Part shown: positions 22,301-34,400 of the stretch, piece after piece
How positions within the stretch are numbered: the first letter of the stretch is position 1
Layout of the letters: each line of letters begins with the position of its first letter
Assembly: GCA_013398055.1 (NCBI GenBank)
Contig: VZRS01006544.1
Span: 258 to 64,257, forward strand
From: Ifrita kowaldi
Lineage: Eukaryota > Chordata > Aves > Passeriformes > Cinclosomatidae
Length of the DNA stretch: 64,000 nucleotides
Direction of reading: 5' to 3'
The notes under the pieces: model-generated
Databases searched by the model: none
Told to the model about the DNA's origin: nothing
What the model saw: the letters and a program-made list of their open reading frames with translations, nothing else
Translations under genes and position numbers: made by a program

Positions 22301-23904
22301 AAGATATCCAGTCAGGTGATAATAAGTTTGAAATAGCAATATGCGCAACAATTTGAAGTTGCAACACTGTTCAGAAGGGAAGTGGGTGGTAACTGATGTT
22401 TTTATTTCAGCCTCATCAAAAGAATTTTATTGAATCTATTTTTTTTTTTATTGCTGGCGAGGCTTATTTTAAAACAAAAAAACAACCCAAAAAACAACCC
22501 AAAAGGGACGTTCTGTCTACCTGCCCAAAGGTGAGATTTCTCTCCTAGAAGGGCTAAAGACCTAGACAGTGTTTGTGGAAGTATTTGTAGCTTAATGCCT
22601 TTCAACAGCAGTCCCTAGCTAAGGTTCTTGATTGTTCTTGATTATGGGCAAAGACATAAAGAATAATTATGGGAGGGGATCTTGATTTCTGCCACTGCAC
22701 TCTTACATGCCAGCACAGAGCAGAGCACCACATTCTGATACAGAGAAGCATCTGTATGTAAATGAACTTGAGTTTTCAAAGGGCTCCAGTGTTGAGTCCC
22801 AAATCTTTTCAGCAACTTTGAAAATTCACTAAAAAATCAATTACAGAGTAGTTTATGCTGGGAAGAGGAAACGGAGCATGTCCTCTGCTGAAGCATCACG
22901 CTGTGATGAATGGCCAGTAGGTCTGGTGAGCCAGTTGTCTCTTCCAGTTTGGTCTTTGTTTCTGTAAATGAGCCAGTGTATATCTGGAAGAATGGGAAGT
23001 TGTCTGGAAATTTGATCCAGCTGATCCAACAAATAGCTCAGTTGTTACTGTGATAAAAGCATAGGATGACGATTTCAAATGTTTAAACAATGGTGATATT
23101 TTTAATTAAATGAGTTATTATAACCTTCTTTAACACTGCAATTACTGTTTGTTGCTGAAATAAGTAGAAAAAAAAAGGAGTATATGTCATATGCTACATT
23201 CTAATCTTTCCATTTAAATATCTCTAAAACCAGAATAAGAAGTAGCATAATAGGATGAAAAAAACATCTTTTGCTAAATCTTTATCACACATACTTTGAC
23301 TACCAGGCTTAAAGATTGTATTTAGATTTGGTTGGTGTAATAATTGCTGTTATATTAAGCTATTTTTATATGTATTTATTTAATGCACTAATCTAAATAA
23401 AGCTACTTTTAAGAAGTGCTAGGTTTGGTCTGATTACTATAAAAATTAAGAGAAATGGTGTCCCCCTTTATTTTCTTCTTTGGTGCTAAGGATGCTGCTG
23501 AGGAGATGCTCAAAATCCCCACATTGTTCAAAGCTGGATTTCTCAGTTGCTCATCAGAGTTTTCTTGTTCCTCCCTCACAGTTCTGAAACAGTTTATACA
23601 CATCTGCATAAAAGATTTTTTTTGCATAGTTAATCAGTGGAGGTAGAGTAGGGGGATTTTCCCATAATCAGTAAAAAACAACAATATTAAATTCTGCTGT
23701 AGCCTAACCCCATGCAATTCTAGCACTACCAGAGTGTGACTGTGACTATACCACCTCATCCTCGAGTGAAACTTGTCATCAGCAAAATGCATATGTTCTC
23801 TGGTGGCTCAGCACAGGCTAAGATGAGAAAACTTTGGAAACTTTAGATTTCCCCATGCCCCTGGAGAGAAACTTGTGCTGCACCTTCATGAGTGACTTCT
23901 GGCT
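16381..23904. other. Intergenic sequence, no gene recognised
   Basis: About 7.5 kb of mixed sequence. Low-complexity A/T-rich runs occur at about 22440-22505 (a T10 run, then repeated ACAACCCAAAA). A possible very old CR1/L3-like patch at 20175-20345 is too diverged to call. The only open frames are short and lack any conserved pattern. Confidence 0.55.
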
Positions 23905-23994
23905 GTTTGCACGCCCTTTCAGCTGAGGTTTGCACACTGTTTAGCTGAGTCTCATACGCATTTTAGCTTGAGCTTGGCACCCTTTCAGCTGCGG
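23905..23994. repeat. Degenerate tandem repeat, four units of 22-23 bp
   Basis: Four consecutive units begin at 23905, 23928, 23950 and 23973. Each reads roughly GTTTGCAC-CCTTTCAGCTGAG; units 1 and 4 share CCCTTTCAGCTG, units 2 and 3 share TTTTAGCT or GTTTAGCT and end in GAG. Each carries an AGCT core. A local GC-rich, CpG-containing stretch follows (23995-24055). Confidence 0.7.
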
Positions 23995-26900
23995 CTGCCA
24001 CCGGGGGAGCTGCCCTCCCCTCGTCCTGTTCCTGCACAGCCGTGCAGTGATGGCCCCTGGAAGAGGGGCTGTAAAAGTGTCCCGGAGAAAAAACTCACGT
24101 TCCCTGCTCCTCCGTCTCCTTAATGAACACAGGAAGCTACAAACTTGGTTTTCTTCTGCTTTTTTGAGCTCGTGCAGCCTGCCAGCAGTAAATATCAGAC
24201 CAGTTTCTAATAACTTCTGTTCTCTTTATGTTTAAATCAGAAAAAGACTGACGTAGGCTTTATTCCTAAGGCAACCGCCCCCACCACGGCTGTACCATGC
24301 CTCATGCCCACACAGGCTCCCGTGACGCAGAGAGCTGCTCGCAGCGTTGGGCTCAGGAGCTGCACTCCTTGGGAAATCCCCCTGTGTAAAGGAGTCCTTC
24401 TTGTGGAATAGTACGGACCTTGCAGCTTGCCCTTCTCCAGCTGTACAAGAGGTAACCTGGAAAGCTCTATCCCCATCCAACATGATTTTGGAGCTGGGAG
24501 TAATTATGCTTCGATGCTTGAACAAGCTGCAGCTCTGATTGGGGAAGTTTTAGGGTACATGAGGGTCTCACAGAGACCTTCTCAGCATCCTCCCCCATTG
24601 CCCCTCCTTGGGGATTCCCTGGGAAGCTGCATTCCCCAGATCATCTGAAGTCCCTAGGGATGGGAGTGATGACTGCTCTGCTTGCTGTTGGCAGAGAAAA
24701 TCACCCCCAGCCTTCCAAAAAGGGAGAGAAGAAACCCGAATTGCTGTGACACTCCTGGGTTTTGCTCCAGTTCTGAAACTTTGGGCAAAGTGCTCTATTT
24801 CTTCCTGGAAATGGAAATTCCAGCTAAGGGAAGTTAGTAAATCTGTTAACATGGAAAGGGCCCAATTCCCTCCTTTGCCTATTTTATCTGCAAAGTCCAT
24901 GGGAGTGTTTCTGTGCTACTCAACCCTGTCAGAGATACAACGCACAGCACATTTTCTCTTGATGTAACACTGGAGGGTAAAGTCCTTTTCTACACGGACA
25001 GCATGAAAACTGTGTTAATTCTCTTTCCTCCCTTTTAAGGCATTTACACAGCTTGAAGAAATTTTGCTTGTGTTTTACAACCAGAGAGCAAAGGCAGGCA
25101 AATGGTTGCTGTCAGCACGTGAGTGGCTCTGTACTGCACCAAGCCTGAGAGCAAGCACTGCTGATGGATTTTGGGTGAGAACCAGTTTGCTACAAGCACC
25201 TGGATTACAAAACAGGTGGCAGTGAATAAACTTTCTCATCCACTTCAATTCAAAACAGGAAAGCTTTTTCTGTCATGGAGAATTGTTGTTTCTTGAATGG
25301 GAAAGTCCACAAGAGAAACCCCCTCTACCTTTCAGAGAGATGCTTTTTTGGTATGTGATACTTGGGACAGTTTGTGAGAGTGTGGTGTGTAAATATGAAG
25401 CTTAATATTTGCAAGCAATTAGCTTCACACTGGGTAAACACAGGCCTTTTATCCATCACCCATCTGAAACACCAGTGCATTTCAAGCTGGAGCCCCATTT
25501 TCCCCTGTGTGGAGATCTCTGGGGTCCTCAGTGGTTTGCTCTCTCCCTGTGCTGTAGCTGCTCTGCCTCACGTGCATGTACAGGTGCTGTGCCCTTGCAA
25601 GCAGCTGCTGCATCTGTACCCTGCGTGGTGTGTGCCCGAGTGAGCGCCCACTCCAGCAAGTCAGCTGCCCCCATCCCCCTTTGTCACCCAGCCTCAGCTG
25701 GCAGTGCCACTGCAAGCCCCCACCACTCCTGCATACTCACCACTCATTTTGTGGGAGGCTGGCAGGGAGGTAGGGATACACCAGGCAGTGGGGTGCATCC
25801 ACGGCTTCCTCTGCAGCTGGGGACAGAACATCCCACGGTGAGCCCTCTGCAGCTCCCCTTGGAACTCCTGTGCCCAGGAAGGTACTTGGGCAATAGTACA
25901 GGCCTTGCCTCCAGCTGCAGCCCAGGGCAGGTACTGCCTTGTGACTCTTGTGCTTCTCTGCCTTTTGATTCACACTTTTCATCATGTTAAAATTGCACAA
26001 GTCAGGGGCTCGGCTGTGCCATCCCCCCTCTTCTGGCCTGCTCGCACCTACCTCTGAAACCTACTTTCCTCCCTCCCTTGTGATGGGAAAAGCCCTGGGT
26101 AGGCTTTTCATCAAGACAAATAATTCCTGCTTTCTGTATACTTTCTCTCTCACCTGCCAACTTATTAATGCTGGACAGCTGCACCACTTACACCTTTTTG
26201 GTGCTAAGTCCACATTCTGGATAAATGTTATCTCTCTTCAACAATTGGGAAAAGGGCAGATCCTGACAGTCAGAAGGCAGCAAAACACCCTCTCCTGTTT
26301 TGATTTTGAGTTTATCCCCAGCATTAACAGAAAAAGAAATTTTATCTGCGTGGAGTTTAAGCAAAAAGAGTGCTTGGTGATGGCAAATAGTCTGTTGGAA
26401 AGCTCTCCATCCCATAATGTGTAGGGACAACGTGGACATGGCCTTGCAGTAGCTTGTAATGCACAGAGAGAGAGAGTTTGGGTGGTCTGCTCCCAGGAGT
26501 AGCAACTCAGTGGGTGGGGTGGTGCTGTAGATCATAATTTTGGATGACTTCAGTGCAGCACAGAATACTAAACTTCACACTGCTGTTCCTTGTCAAAAAA
26601 CATTTACTGCTTAGCTGAACCACAGCCGAGCCTCCTCGTCGCTGCTCTGTGGAGTTCCACGTGGCATCACAGGGTGCAGGTTGTCCTGCTCTCGGGGTAC
26701 ATGGCCCTGCACCAGCAGAGGTGCAAGGGGCTGACAAAGCTGAGCACTTCTCCCATCAGGCTTGTGCTCCCAGCCACGCAGTGACTGTGCTGATGAGCTC
26801 TACTCGAGGATGTTTAGAAATGTTCCACCACAAGTGCTTGGAAAACTACAAAAAGCAAAGAAGATCTCTGGCTCTGCCAGCAAAAACATCTCCTAAAAAG

Positions 26901-27656
26901 AGAAGATAAATTACTTTTTCTACATGGTAGGTTTGCTTTCCAGAAAGACAAATGCCACCAATAGTGGTGGGAGGGATAAAGGAGGCAGCTTGTATAAGGA
27001 GGTGTTTTTCGGCATGAAATTATGCATCTGTTCTGCCTGCTACAGACCTTGCGGCATGAGCCCTCCCTCCCTTGGCTCAGCTTCTTTCTCTCAGCATGAG
27101 GCTGCAAGCTGCTGTGCTAAAAATACATATTTTTAACATGAAATAGCTGCTTCTGCAGGAGCACACAACAAAGACACCACAGCACCCCTTGCAAGCTCTG
27201 AACCTGCTTGGACTTCTCTCCTGAGGCTGGAGCATGAGGCCATCGATTAGAAAGGGCTTTGCTGACATCCCGGGTGAACTAGGAAACCTTTCCCATCCCT
27301 CCATGGATTTCTCTAAAACTGAATTTGAAAAAGAGTCTTCCCAGAAGGTTTGTTCACAGCCCTGTAAGCATGAACCAGAATAATGTTACCATTTGTTCTG
27401 GGACAAACAGAATTTTTCCTACAAATTTCTCATTGTTCCAGGGTAATTCTTTCAAGACCTGTTGGGTACATGTAGTAGCTGCAGTGTTTAATCCCTGTGA
27501 AGAGCTGTAGACTTTTCTGTTTAGGCTGAGAGCTGACAAAGTCTGGTATATCAGATGCTTCTTACCAACAAAAAACTCCCATTCACTAAAAAAGTCATAC
27601 TATCAATCATTGAATGAAAAGATAAAAATTATAACAAATTGAAGCCAGGTAACACT
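23995..27656. other. Intergenic, GC-richer block without a supported gene
   Basis: Parts at 24240-24700 and 25500-25950 are relatively GC-rich, giving overlapping open frames on both strands (for instance 25409-25990 on +). None shows a domain, a conserved pattern or good splice borders. A short (AG)n run lies at about 26465-26474. A short basic open frame ends at 26909 and is discussed in the findings. Confidence 0.55.
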
Positions 27657-28260
27657 GGAATCACAAACTGATAAGGCTGGGTAAGACCAGTGGGGACCTC
27701 TGGAGATCATCTCATCCAGCTTCCTGCTCAAAGCAGGTCAGGTAAAACAGACTGCCCAGGGCCATGTCCAGTTGATGTTGAATGCCTGCAAGGACAGAGG
27801 CAATTTTTTCCATTTACGTCTCTGGGCAGCCTGCTGCAGTGCTTGACCACCCTCATAGTAGAGCATGTTCTCCTTGTGTTTAAAGGGAATTTCTTGTGTT
27901 TCAGCTTCTGCTCATTGCCTCTTGTCCTGTCACTGGGCACCACTGAAAAGAACTTTACTCCATCTCCTGTAAACCCTTTCATCAGGTATTTATCCATAAG
28001 GGTGAGATCCTCCTGAGTCTTCTCCAGGCTGAACAGTTTCAGCTCTCTCAATTTGCTCTCTATAAGAGATGGGTCCAGTCCTGCAACCAACTTCCTGATC
28101 CTTCATTGGACTCTCTCCAATATGTCCATGTCCCTCTTGTAGTGAGGAGTCCCGTACTGGACACGGCACTGCAGGCACAAGAGGGGACCTGCTGGCAAAG
28201 CTTTGTCTCATGCAGCCCATGACACCATTGGTCTTCTTTGCCAAAGCTTCCCAGATCTTA
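27657..28260 (-). mobile_element. CR1 LINE 3' region (reverse orientation)
   Basis: A long recognisable CR1 3' segment on the minus strand. On the + strand its reverse complement runs through GGAGATCATCTCATCCAGC, CTGCCCAGGGCCATGTCCAG, the 'CTCATTGCCTCTTGTCCTGT' block and CACTGGGCACCACTGA, then TTCTCCAGGCTGAACAG, GGACTCTCTCCAATATGTCC and GTACTGGACACGGCACTGCA. It preserves the normal CR1 order over 600 bases and is moderately diverged. Confidence 0.92.
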
Positions 28261-28470
28261 TTATTGGCTCTCCTGAAAGAGGAGGAGTAGTTTCTTTCTT
28301 CCAGTCTTCAGGTATCTCTCCTGATTGCCAAGATTACAGAGTGACCTCGCAGTAACATTGGCCAGCCCCTCAGCACTCATAGGTACATCCTCTGAAGTCT
28401 CATGGGCCTGCATATGTCCAGTTTGTTTAAATATTCCCTAACATGACCACTGAAAGTAAGTCTTTCTTGC
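28261..28470 (-). mobile_element. CR1 ORF2 reverse-transcriptase fossil (reverse orientation)
   Basis: On the minus strand this segment carries the degenerate start of the CR1 reverse-transcriptase region: an REYLNKLDI-like stretch, then a VLRG-like remnant of the 'LRELA' motif, and QSGEIPEDWK near 28298-28325. Several frameshifts and stops break it, so it is not functional. In a complete CR1 this region lies more than 1 kb from the 3' end, but here it directly abuts the 3' segment. That implies an internal deletion or a second insertion in the same orientation. Confidence 0.78.
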
Positions 28471-31400
28471 TCTGATCTCAGGGTAGTTATAGCACCATAA
28501 AGTAAGGATGTAATTTTCTCTTAATTCCCTGCAGTGCTCACAGCATGACGAGTTTTTTTTCCCTGTTCAGTTCTACAGTATTCTCCAGAAAAAAAATTAC
28601 CTCAACAGCAGGTTTTCATGTAATTATAACCTCTGTATCTACCTTCCTTCCCTCCCTTTTCCTCCCACTCACCTCCAGCACCTTATTTCTAAATCCTCCT
28701 CCTCCCTCAGTACCTATGAGAGAACATGGGCAGTGCAGCATGTCCATGAGCTCACACTGACTGCTCTGAGGGGCACAAGAGTTGCATGCTTAAACCCTTG
28801 TCAGTGTATGCTTGAAAATTTCAGCTCCATTTTGCAGATGAGGTGAGCTCTGGTGAAGATTTTCCATCTACCTCATCCTATTCCCAGTGCTGACATCATC
28901 AAATCCCCAGCAAGGGGTACTGTTGCTGCATCTTCTCAGTGAAAAGGTGAAAATACTCTGTTCAAACATACAAATTTAACTTGCTACCCAGGGTGTGCTT
29001 TAGAATACTGCAGAATTTTCCTGAAAGATTAATGATGTTAAAGTGTGCTAATGGCAGGCGAGAGCAGCACTGTGCGTCCATCAGGGGTGGTGCAGGCTGT
29101 GGAGCTGCTGCCTGGGGACTCTCTCCTGGCTGCCCCATGCATGGGATAGCACAGCACGGCATGGTTGCCCACCTGCCCCACCACTGTGAGCCTGGCCTGA
29201 GTTGACTGTGCTCTTGACAAGCCTTGGACAGGCTTGGGGAAGAGTTCCTGGTGGTTGCTGTCAAGCGTGCTGGTCCTCACCCTTCCGGAGAGCAGGCGTA
29301 CTCTGAAATGACAGGGTTTTTTCCAAAGTGCTTGTCTGTCTTTTATGTTTGCCTCCTCAAGCAGAAGAACACTCTCTGCATTAATACACCACTGCAGCCT
29401 TTTCAGAAATATTGGCCTGGCCTTTGCCTGTCCATCTGCAGAGCCCCTCAGCTGCCTTGTGGAACGGATGAGCCCCCCCTCCATTTCTTTCTGTATGTGC
29501 CCACATCACCCCAGCAACCTGCCTCAACCCCAGCCCGCTCCCCATCTTCCTGTCTGGTCTGGATGCCAAAGCCTGCTTCTTTTCCCCACGCTGACACTTT
29601 TTTCCTTCTTAGCTCTTTCAGGGAGACTGGATCCTTCTGTAGTTTCAGCCATGGTGTGACAGTTGGATTTTGGACACTGCTAGCTGAGAAGATCTTCTAT
29701 CCAACAAAACATTACCCATGCTACAGGACAAAAAAAAGAGAAAACATTCGGCAACTTACACTCCCATCCTGGGAGATCTGTTGACAGTGAGCGTGGAGAG
29801 CCAGGCTTCATCTCCAGATTGTTTCTGCGCATCCAGATCACATTTGCAAGCCCAGAGGAGGTTGCATTTGCCATAAACCAGATGTCTAAAGCCAAGTACA
29901 CAATGAGCACACTGAACCCCTAAACAGACAGGACTGATGGTCTCTGACTTCAAGCCCATGCCCCTGCCAGTTTGGGATTCTTCTGAAAAGATTTCAATTC
30001 CATGTTCTAGAGCATATAGTTTTAACTTGGAGGGAGGGAAATCCTGCCCATAGGCTTGGTCAGAAAATGAGCTGCATCCCATAAAGCACTTTCTTTTTCT
30101 GCATGTAACAGAAAATTAATTACCTGGTATCCTTCTCTATTAATCTGCATATGACCAGTGAGTGATTTCTACAGAACCCAGTGGGTTAATCCCACTGCCA
30201 AGGTGCACCCTGCAAAACACCTGTTAAATGAGTCACCAGAAAGTGTTGTGGAGGATACTGATAGTGTAGAAACCAAATTAACTATGGAACTGCTTGCTAC
30301 TGGAGGAGCCTCTCCATGATGAGCCAGGCTGCTCTGTGGCACTGCTTCCAGAGGAAAAAACTGGATCCACACAGCCTCTGGTTTGCCTGTGACGTGACAA
30401 AGGAGAAGCACTGCAGCAATCGCTTGTGCTCTGAGGTTGATCACATCTGACTTTCTGCAGCCACACTCAATGGATAGAGACGATTAGAGTAAATTCTGGT
30501 GCTCTTTGTGTCTCTCTGGTGCTGGGGTGCTGATGAGCGGTGACAGTTGCACGGCTGCTGTCCTTTTCCATGGTGGATATTGGAGATGGAAGGGCAGAGA
30601 CATGGTGGTATGTGCTGCTTCTTGCAACCCTGTTCTGGGAGGCTTTTTCTCCTGAAGATCCCCACTGCCACACGGGAGAAATAGGAATTGCGTTGGAAGA
30701 TGCCTGGACCAGCAGAATATTTATGTGGATTCATAGACATATATATCAGTATATTTATCTGTATTTCTCCAAGTAGATGTGAAGATGGGTCATTTGCTTT
30801 GGGGAGGGGAGGGAGGGTCAGGGTGGACACCTTACCTAACTGCACCAGGAACTAGGTCATAATGTGTTTACTCCATGAAACAATCTCTCTTCAGATCTGT
30901 GTCACACTTTAAATGCCACCAGAGCCAAACTACCCCCTGGTAATTCACATCCCCCTGGTTCTGCCCTCCCTGATCTTCTCCCTGTACCATCCCCTTCACT
31001 TACCTAATGATACAGCACAAACCATGATCACACTCATAACCATACACCATTTTTCTGGAGCTCAGTGGGAAACCATCACCATTCAGAAATGCTATAAAAA
31101 CATAACAGCCCACAAAGAGCTGCAAAATCAAAGAGTCCACATGTGTTTGAGCAGTTTGTGAAGGACGCTGCGGACAGGCTGTGTGCCTGTGCAGGCTTCT
31201 GCCACCAGAGAGGTGCCTGGAGACCAGCAGGTGCTGCTGCAAGGTGGGCAGAGGCACCCGAGCAGCGCTGACAGCACGCTGCTGTCTGGGCTGAGGTGAC
31301 CCACTGCAGGGGATGTCAGTGCTGGCAGCACAAAGGCAGCGTCCCCACCTCTCTGAGTCCTGTTTACAGAGCCTCAGTCTCAGCTGGCAGCAGCCACGCT

Positions 31401-34400
31401 GACATGGCCAGCGGGAAGGTGGTTGTATTCCAGGTTTCAGAAAAAAAGATGGCATTTCCCTGTCTTTGAAGCCACTGAGCTGTGTAGGCAGTGTGTTTGC
31501 AGGAGATGCTCCCTCTTTAGGGAAGAGAGCTTTTGGAGCAATATCCTCTCATCTAGCATCAGTGTCACATGGGACACTAAGCACCAGAAGGACAGTGGGA
31601 CACCAAAGTGAAGGACAGTACATTTTGCTTTGAAGTTTCAGTAGCTGGTTACAGAGAGAAAATAGTTTTAATATAAATTTCAGCCTGTCCAGATTTGTCA
31701 GTAGAAAGTGTCCAGTGGAGTTTTAGCTGTTTTACATATTTAAGAACAGATGTGAAGCTGAAGTTCTGTAATTCCTGTGCATTTCTCAGCTCTTCTCTGC
31801 CATGAGACATTTCATATGTTTTATACCCCAATGCACTTCCCCTCCCATTGCTATAGTCCTGAAGTATTTAAATCATATCTTTAAAAAAGAAAATATCTTA
31901 CTGCCTCTCACACACAAAGTAATTATCCCAAAGGCTGTTCTGGGGTCTCTCTTGGTCTTTGTCATGCGTGAGGTGGAAGCTTGGTGCTGAATTTTTTGTT
32001 CCAGCAGAGATCATGGTCATTCCCACTGTCCTCTTCAGCTGAGTCAATGCAACTCTTTTCGAGGGCTGTAGCATAAACTAAATCAGCTACATGATTTGGA
32101 TTAAGAAGCAACAATCAAAAGGGGGAAAGCTGCATCTGTTTAATATATGTTCAAGCAGAGCAAATAGTTTGCTTTTATTACCCATTTTCAGAAGTGTAAC
32201 TGTGTGCTGGCACGTGAGGTGAGATGCTGGGCTAGCTGTGCCCACAGCTATTCAGTCCCAGGGCACAGGGGTTCTGTGCTGGAGGCCACTGGGACCCCCA
32301 GGCGGGTCTTGGAACAGGGTCTGGTTCTGCTGATGTGGTAATGAGCTTATATCCATGTCCCAGGATATGCCAGGACCTACCTGCCAGCTAACAAGGGATG
32401 AGTTGGAAGTCACCAACTCCAGAAAATCCTCCAGTAACACAGTGTTGGGAAATGTGTCATCCCCAGCATGGCAAATACAGAATAAAGCCACAAAAATAAA
32501 CGGCCCAAAGGAACAGGGGCATTAGGAGGCATTTTCGCTCCTTCCAATGTGCTCCATTTACAGGCCAGGACCCTGTGCTATATCCTCCATTCAGCTCCTT
32601 TCTTGTGCAGGGGTTCTGTGCCTGGCCATGCCGTCAGCCACTGCCACAGCAGTGCCTTTATATTGCCTCTTTCTTCCCCTGATCTAAGATTCTCTTCAAG
32701 CATTGCCAGCTACATGATCCCACTGTCATGAAAAAAGCAACAAAAAGAAGTATTTTCCAGCAGCCAGGAAGTTGGCATATTTCTAGCTATAACAGAGAAA
32801 GTGGCCATAGCCTGTTTTGTACCGATGACTTCCTTTAGTTAGGCCAAAAAATGTGACTATTTCAAAGCTGATTTATGTTTCTAACTGAAGTCCAGAACCT
32901 TAATCTCTCTTACTGTTTCCCCAGTCTGAACTGTGCTTGGCTGAGCAAGGAATTAGGGTTAGAGGTGGAAGTCAGAAGGAAGAAAGATCAATTGTTCCTA
33001 TTGCAAAAGTAAACAGCAGTAAGTGCTTAATTGTTTCTGTATTTTCTAATCAAGTGGATTTTTCAGACCACTGCAGAGCCCTCAGTGTGTGCAAGCAGCA
33101 CACACTGAAATCAAATCAATCAATCCACCTCCTCCTCCCCTCTCGAGGTGCTTGCTTTTCTTGTCATTGGTCCAGGGCAAGGACAAGCTCCTCCAGCGCT
33201 CCAGGCCTCTGCAGAGGACAGAACAGCAAAAATCCCACTTCTCAGTGGATCAAAATGGTGGTATCCAGACCCAAACTGGGACAGATCTAGAGAAATGTCT
33301 GGAAATCTTACCGGGTCACCGTCCGAGTGCAGCAGGGAAATGATCAGCCCTGAAAGCCGAGTCCTGCCTTCACAGCTGCCACCAGCATCACGGGACCACA
33401 GCACAGAGCTCTGACCCCTGACAGCCTTGGACACTGCAGGAGGAAAATATGCCCGTGTGAAAACCAGCCCTTTGGTGAGCACCCGAGCTCCTGATACCTT
33501 GTTTCCAATGGGTTTGTGTGTTTCATGTTCGCCCCAGGAAAGTGTGGTCTCCTATACTATAAATTCCAGAACAGCAGGGCTTCCCCCAAAGCAAAGAAAA
33601 AGAGGGATTTCCAAAAACTCCCTTGATTTTCAGCATCAGCCATGCTCCCTATGCCCTGGTGCTGATGCTAACCAGGCTCTGTGAGGACGTTTGGATGGAG
33701 GCAAATCACACAGCTTTGCACTGCACATCAGAGCGTGGTACTCACTGTCTGCAGCAGCCAAGTACCCCGGAAAGCATCAACCATTTTGGATCAAGTGCTC
33801 ATCCCAAATAAAGCCACAGTCTAAGCCCCTGGCTGCCCACATGTTTGCATGTCTTTGTGTCACCCCCAGGCTGTGCAGGAGTTTCCCTTTCACTGGAATT
33901 TTTAACTCTCCCTCCTTGCCCTCCTGGAAGTGTGCTATTTATTTTAGCCCTAGCATGCATCCTTCAGAAACAAATCTTCAAGCACCCAAAGGCCAAACTG
34001 GGTTCTGCTTCAACCTGATTTTTAACAGACTGGCTGCCTTCAGCAGCAATGAGACCCTGCTACCCCTGCCAGCCCTCTTCATCCCCTCATGAAGATGCTG
34101 AAGGGTGTAGTTTCCCGCAAAGACAAGGATGTTTGATGTTCAGGGACTGAACTGGGCTGTCATGTTAAAAAATGATACTCCTGTGCTTGAAATGGCCTTG
34201 TGGACAGTGAGCTGGAGAAGGACTGGATGAGTTTCCAGAGGCTTGCTGTCCTGTATGTCGTGCAGATGATTTCCGCCCCCCCCTTCCTTAATTTTTTCCT
34301 CAAGATTTCATGTGTTTTGACAAACAAATGTAACCAGGACATGGAAGGGATTAACCAGGATCGAAAAGACTTTCTTGACTTGGTGATTTGGACTGTTAAT

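Noticed and set aside
23905..23994. CRISPR-like array
   Set aside because: Adjacent degenerate units with no spacers in a vertebrate genome; a minisatellite instead.
25409..25990. 193-codon open frame on +
   Set aside because: Ser/Cys/Pro-rich, lies in a GC-rich stop-poor stretch with open frames on the other strand too; no domain or splice border.
27728..28090. 120-codon open frame on -
   Set aside because: Lies inside the CR1 3' region, which is not coding in that element.
29224..29784. 186-codon open frame on +
   Set aside because: Low-complexity composition, overlaps open frames on both strands, no recognised family.
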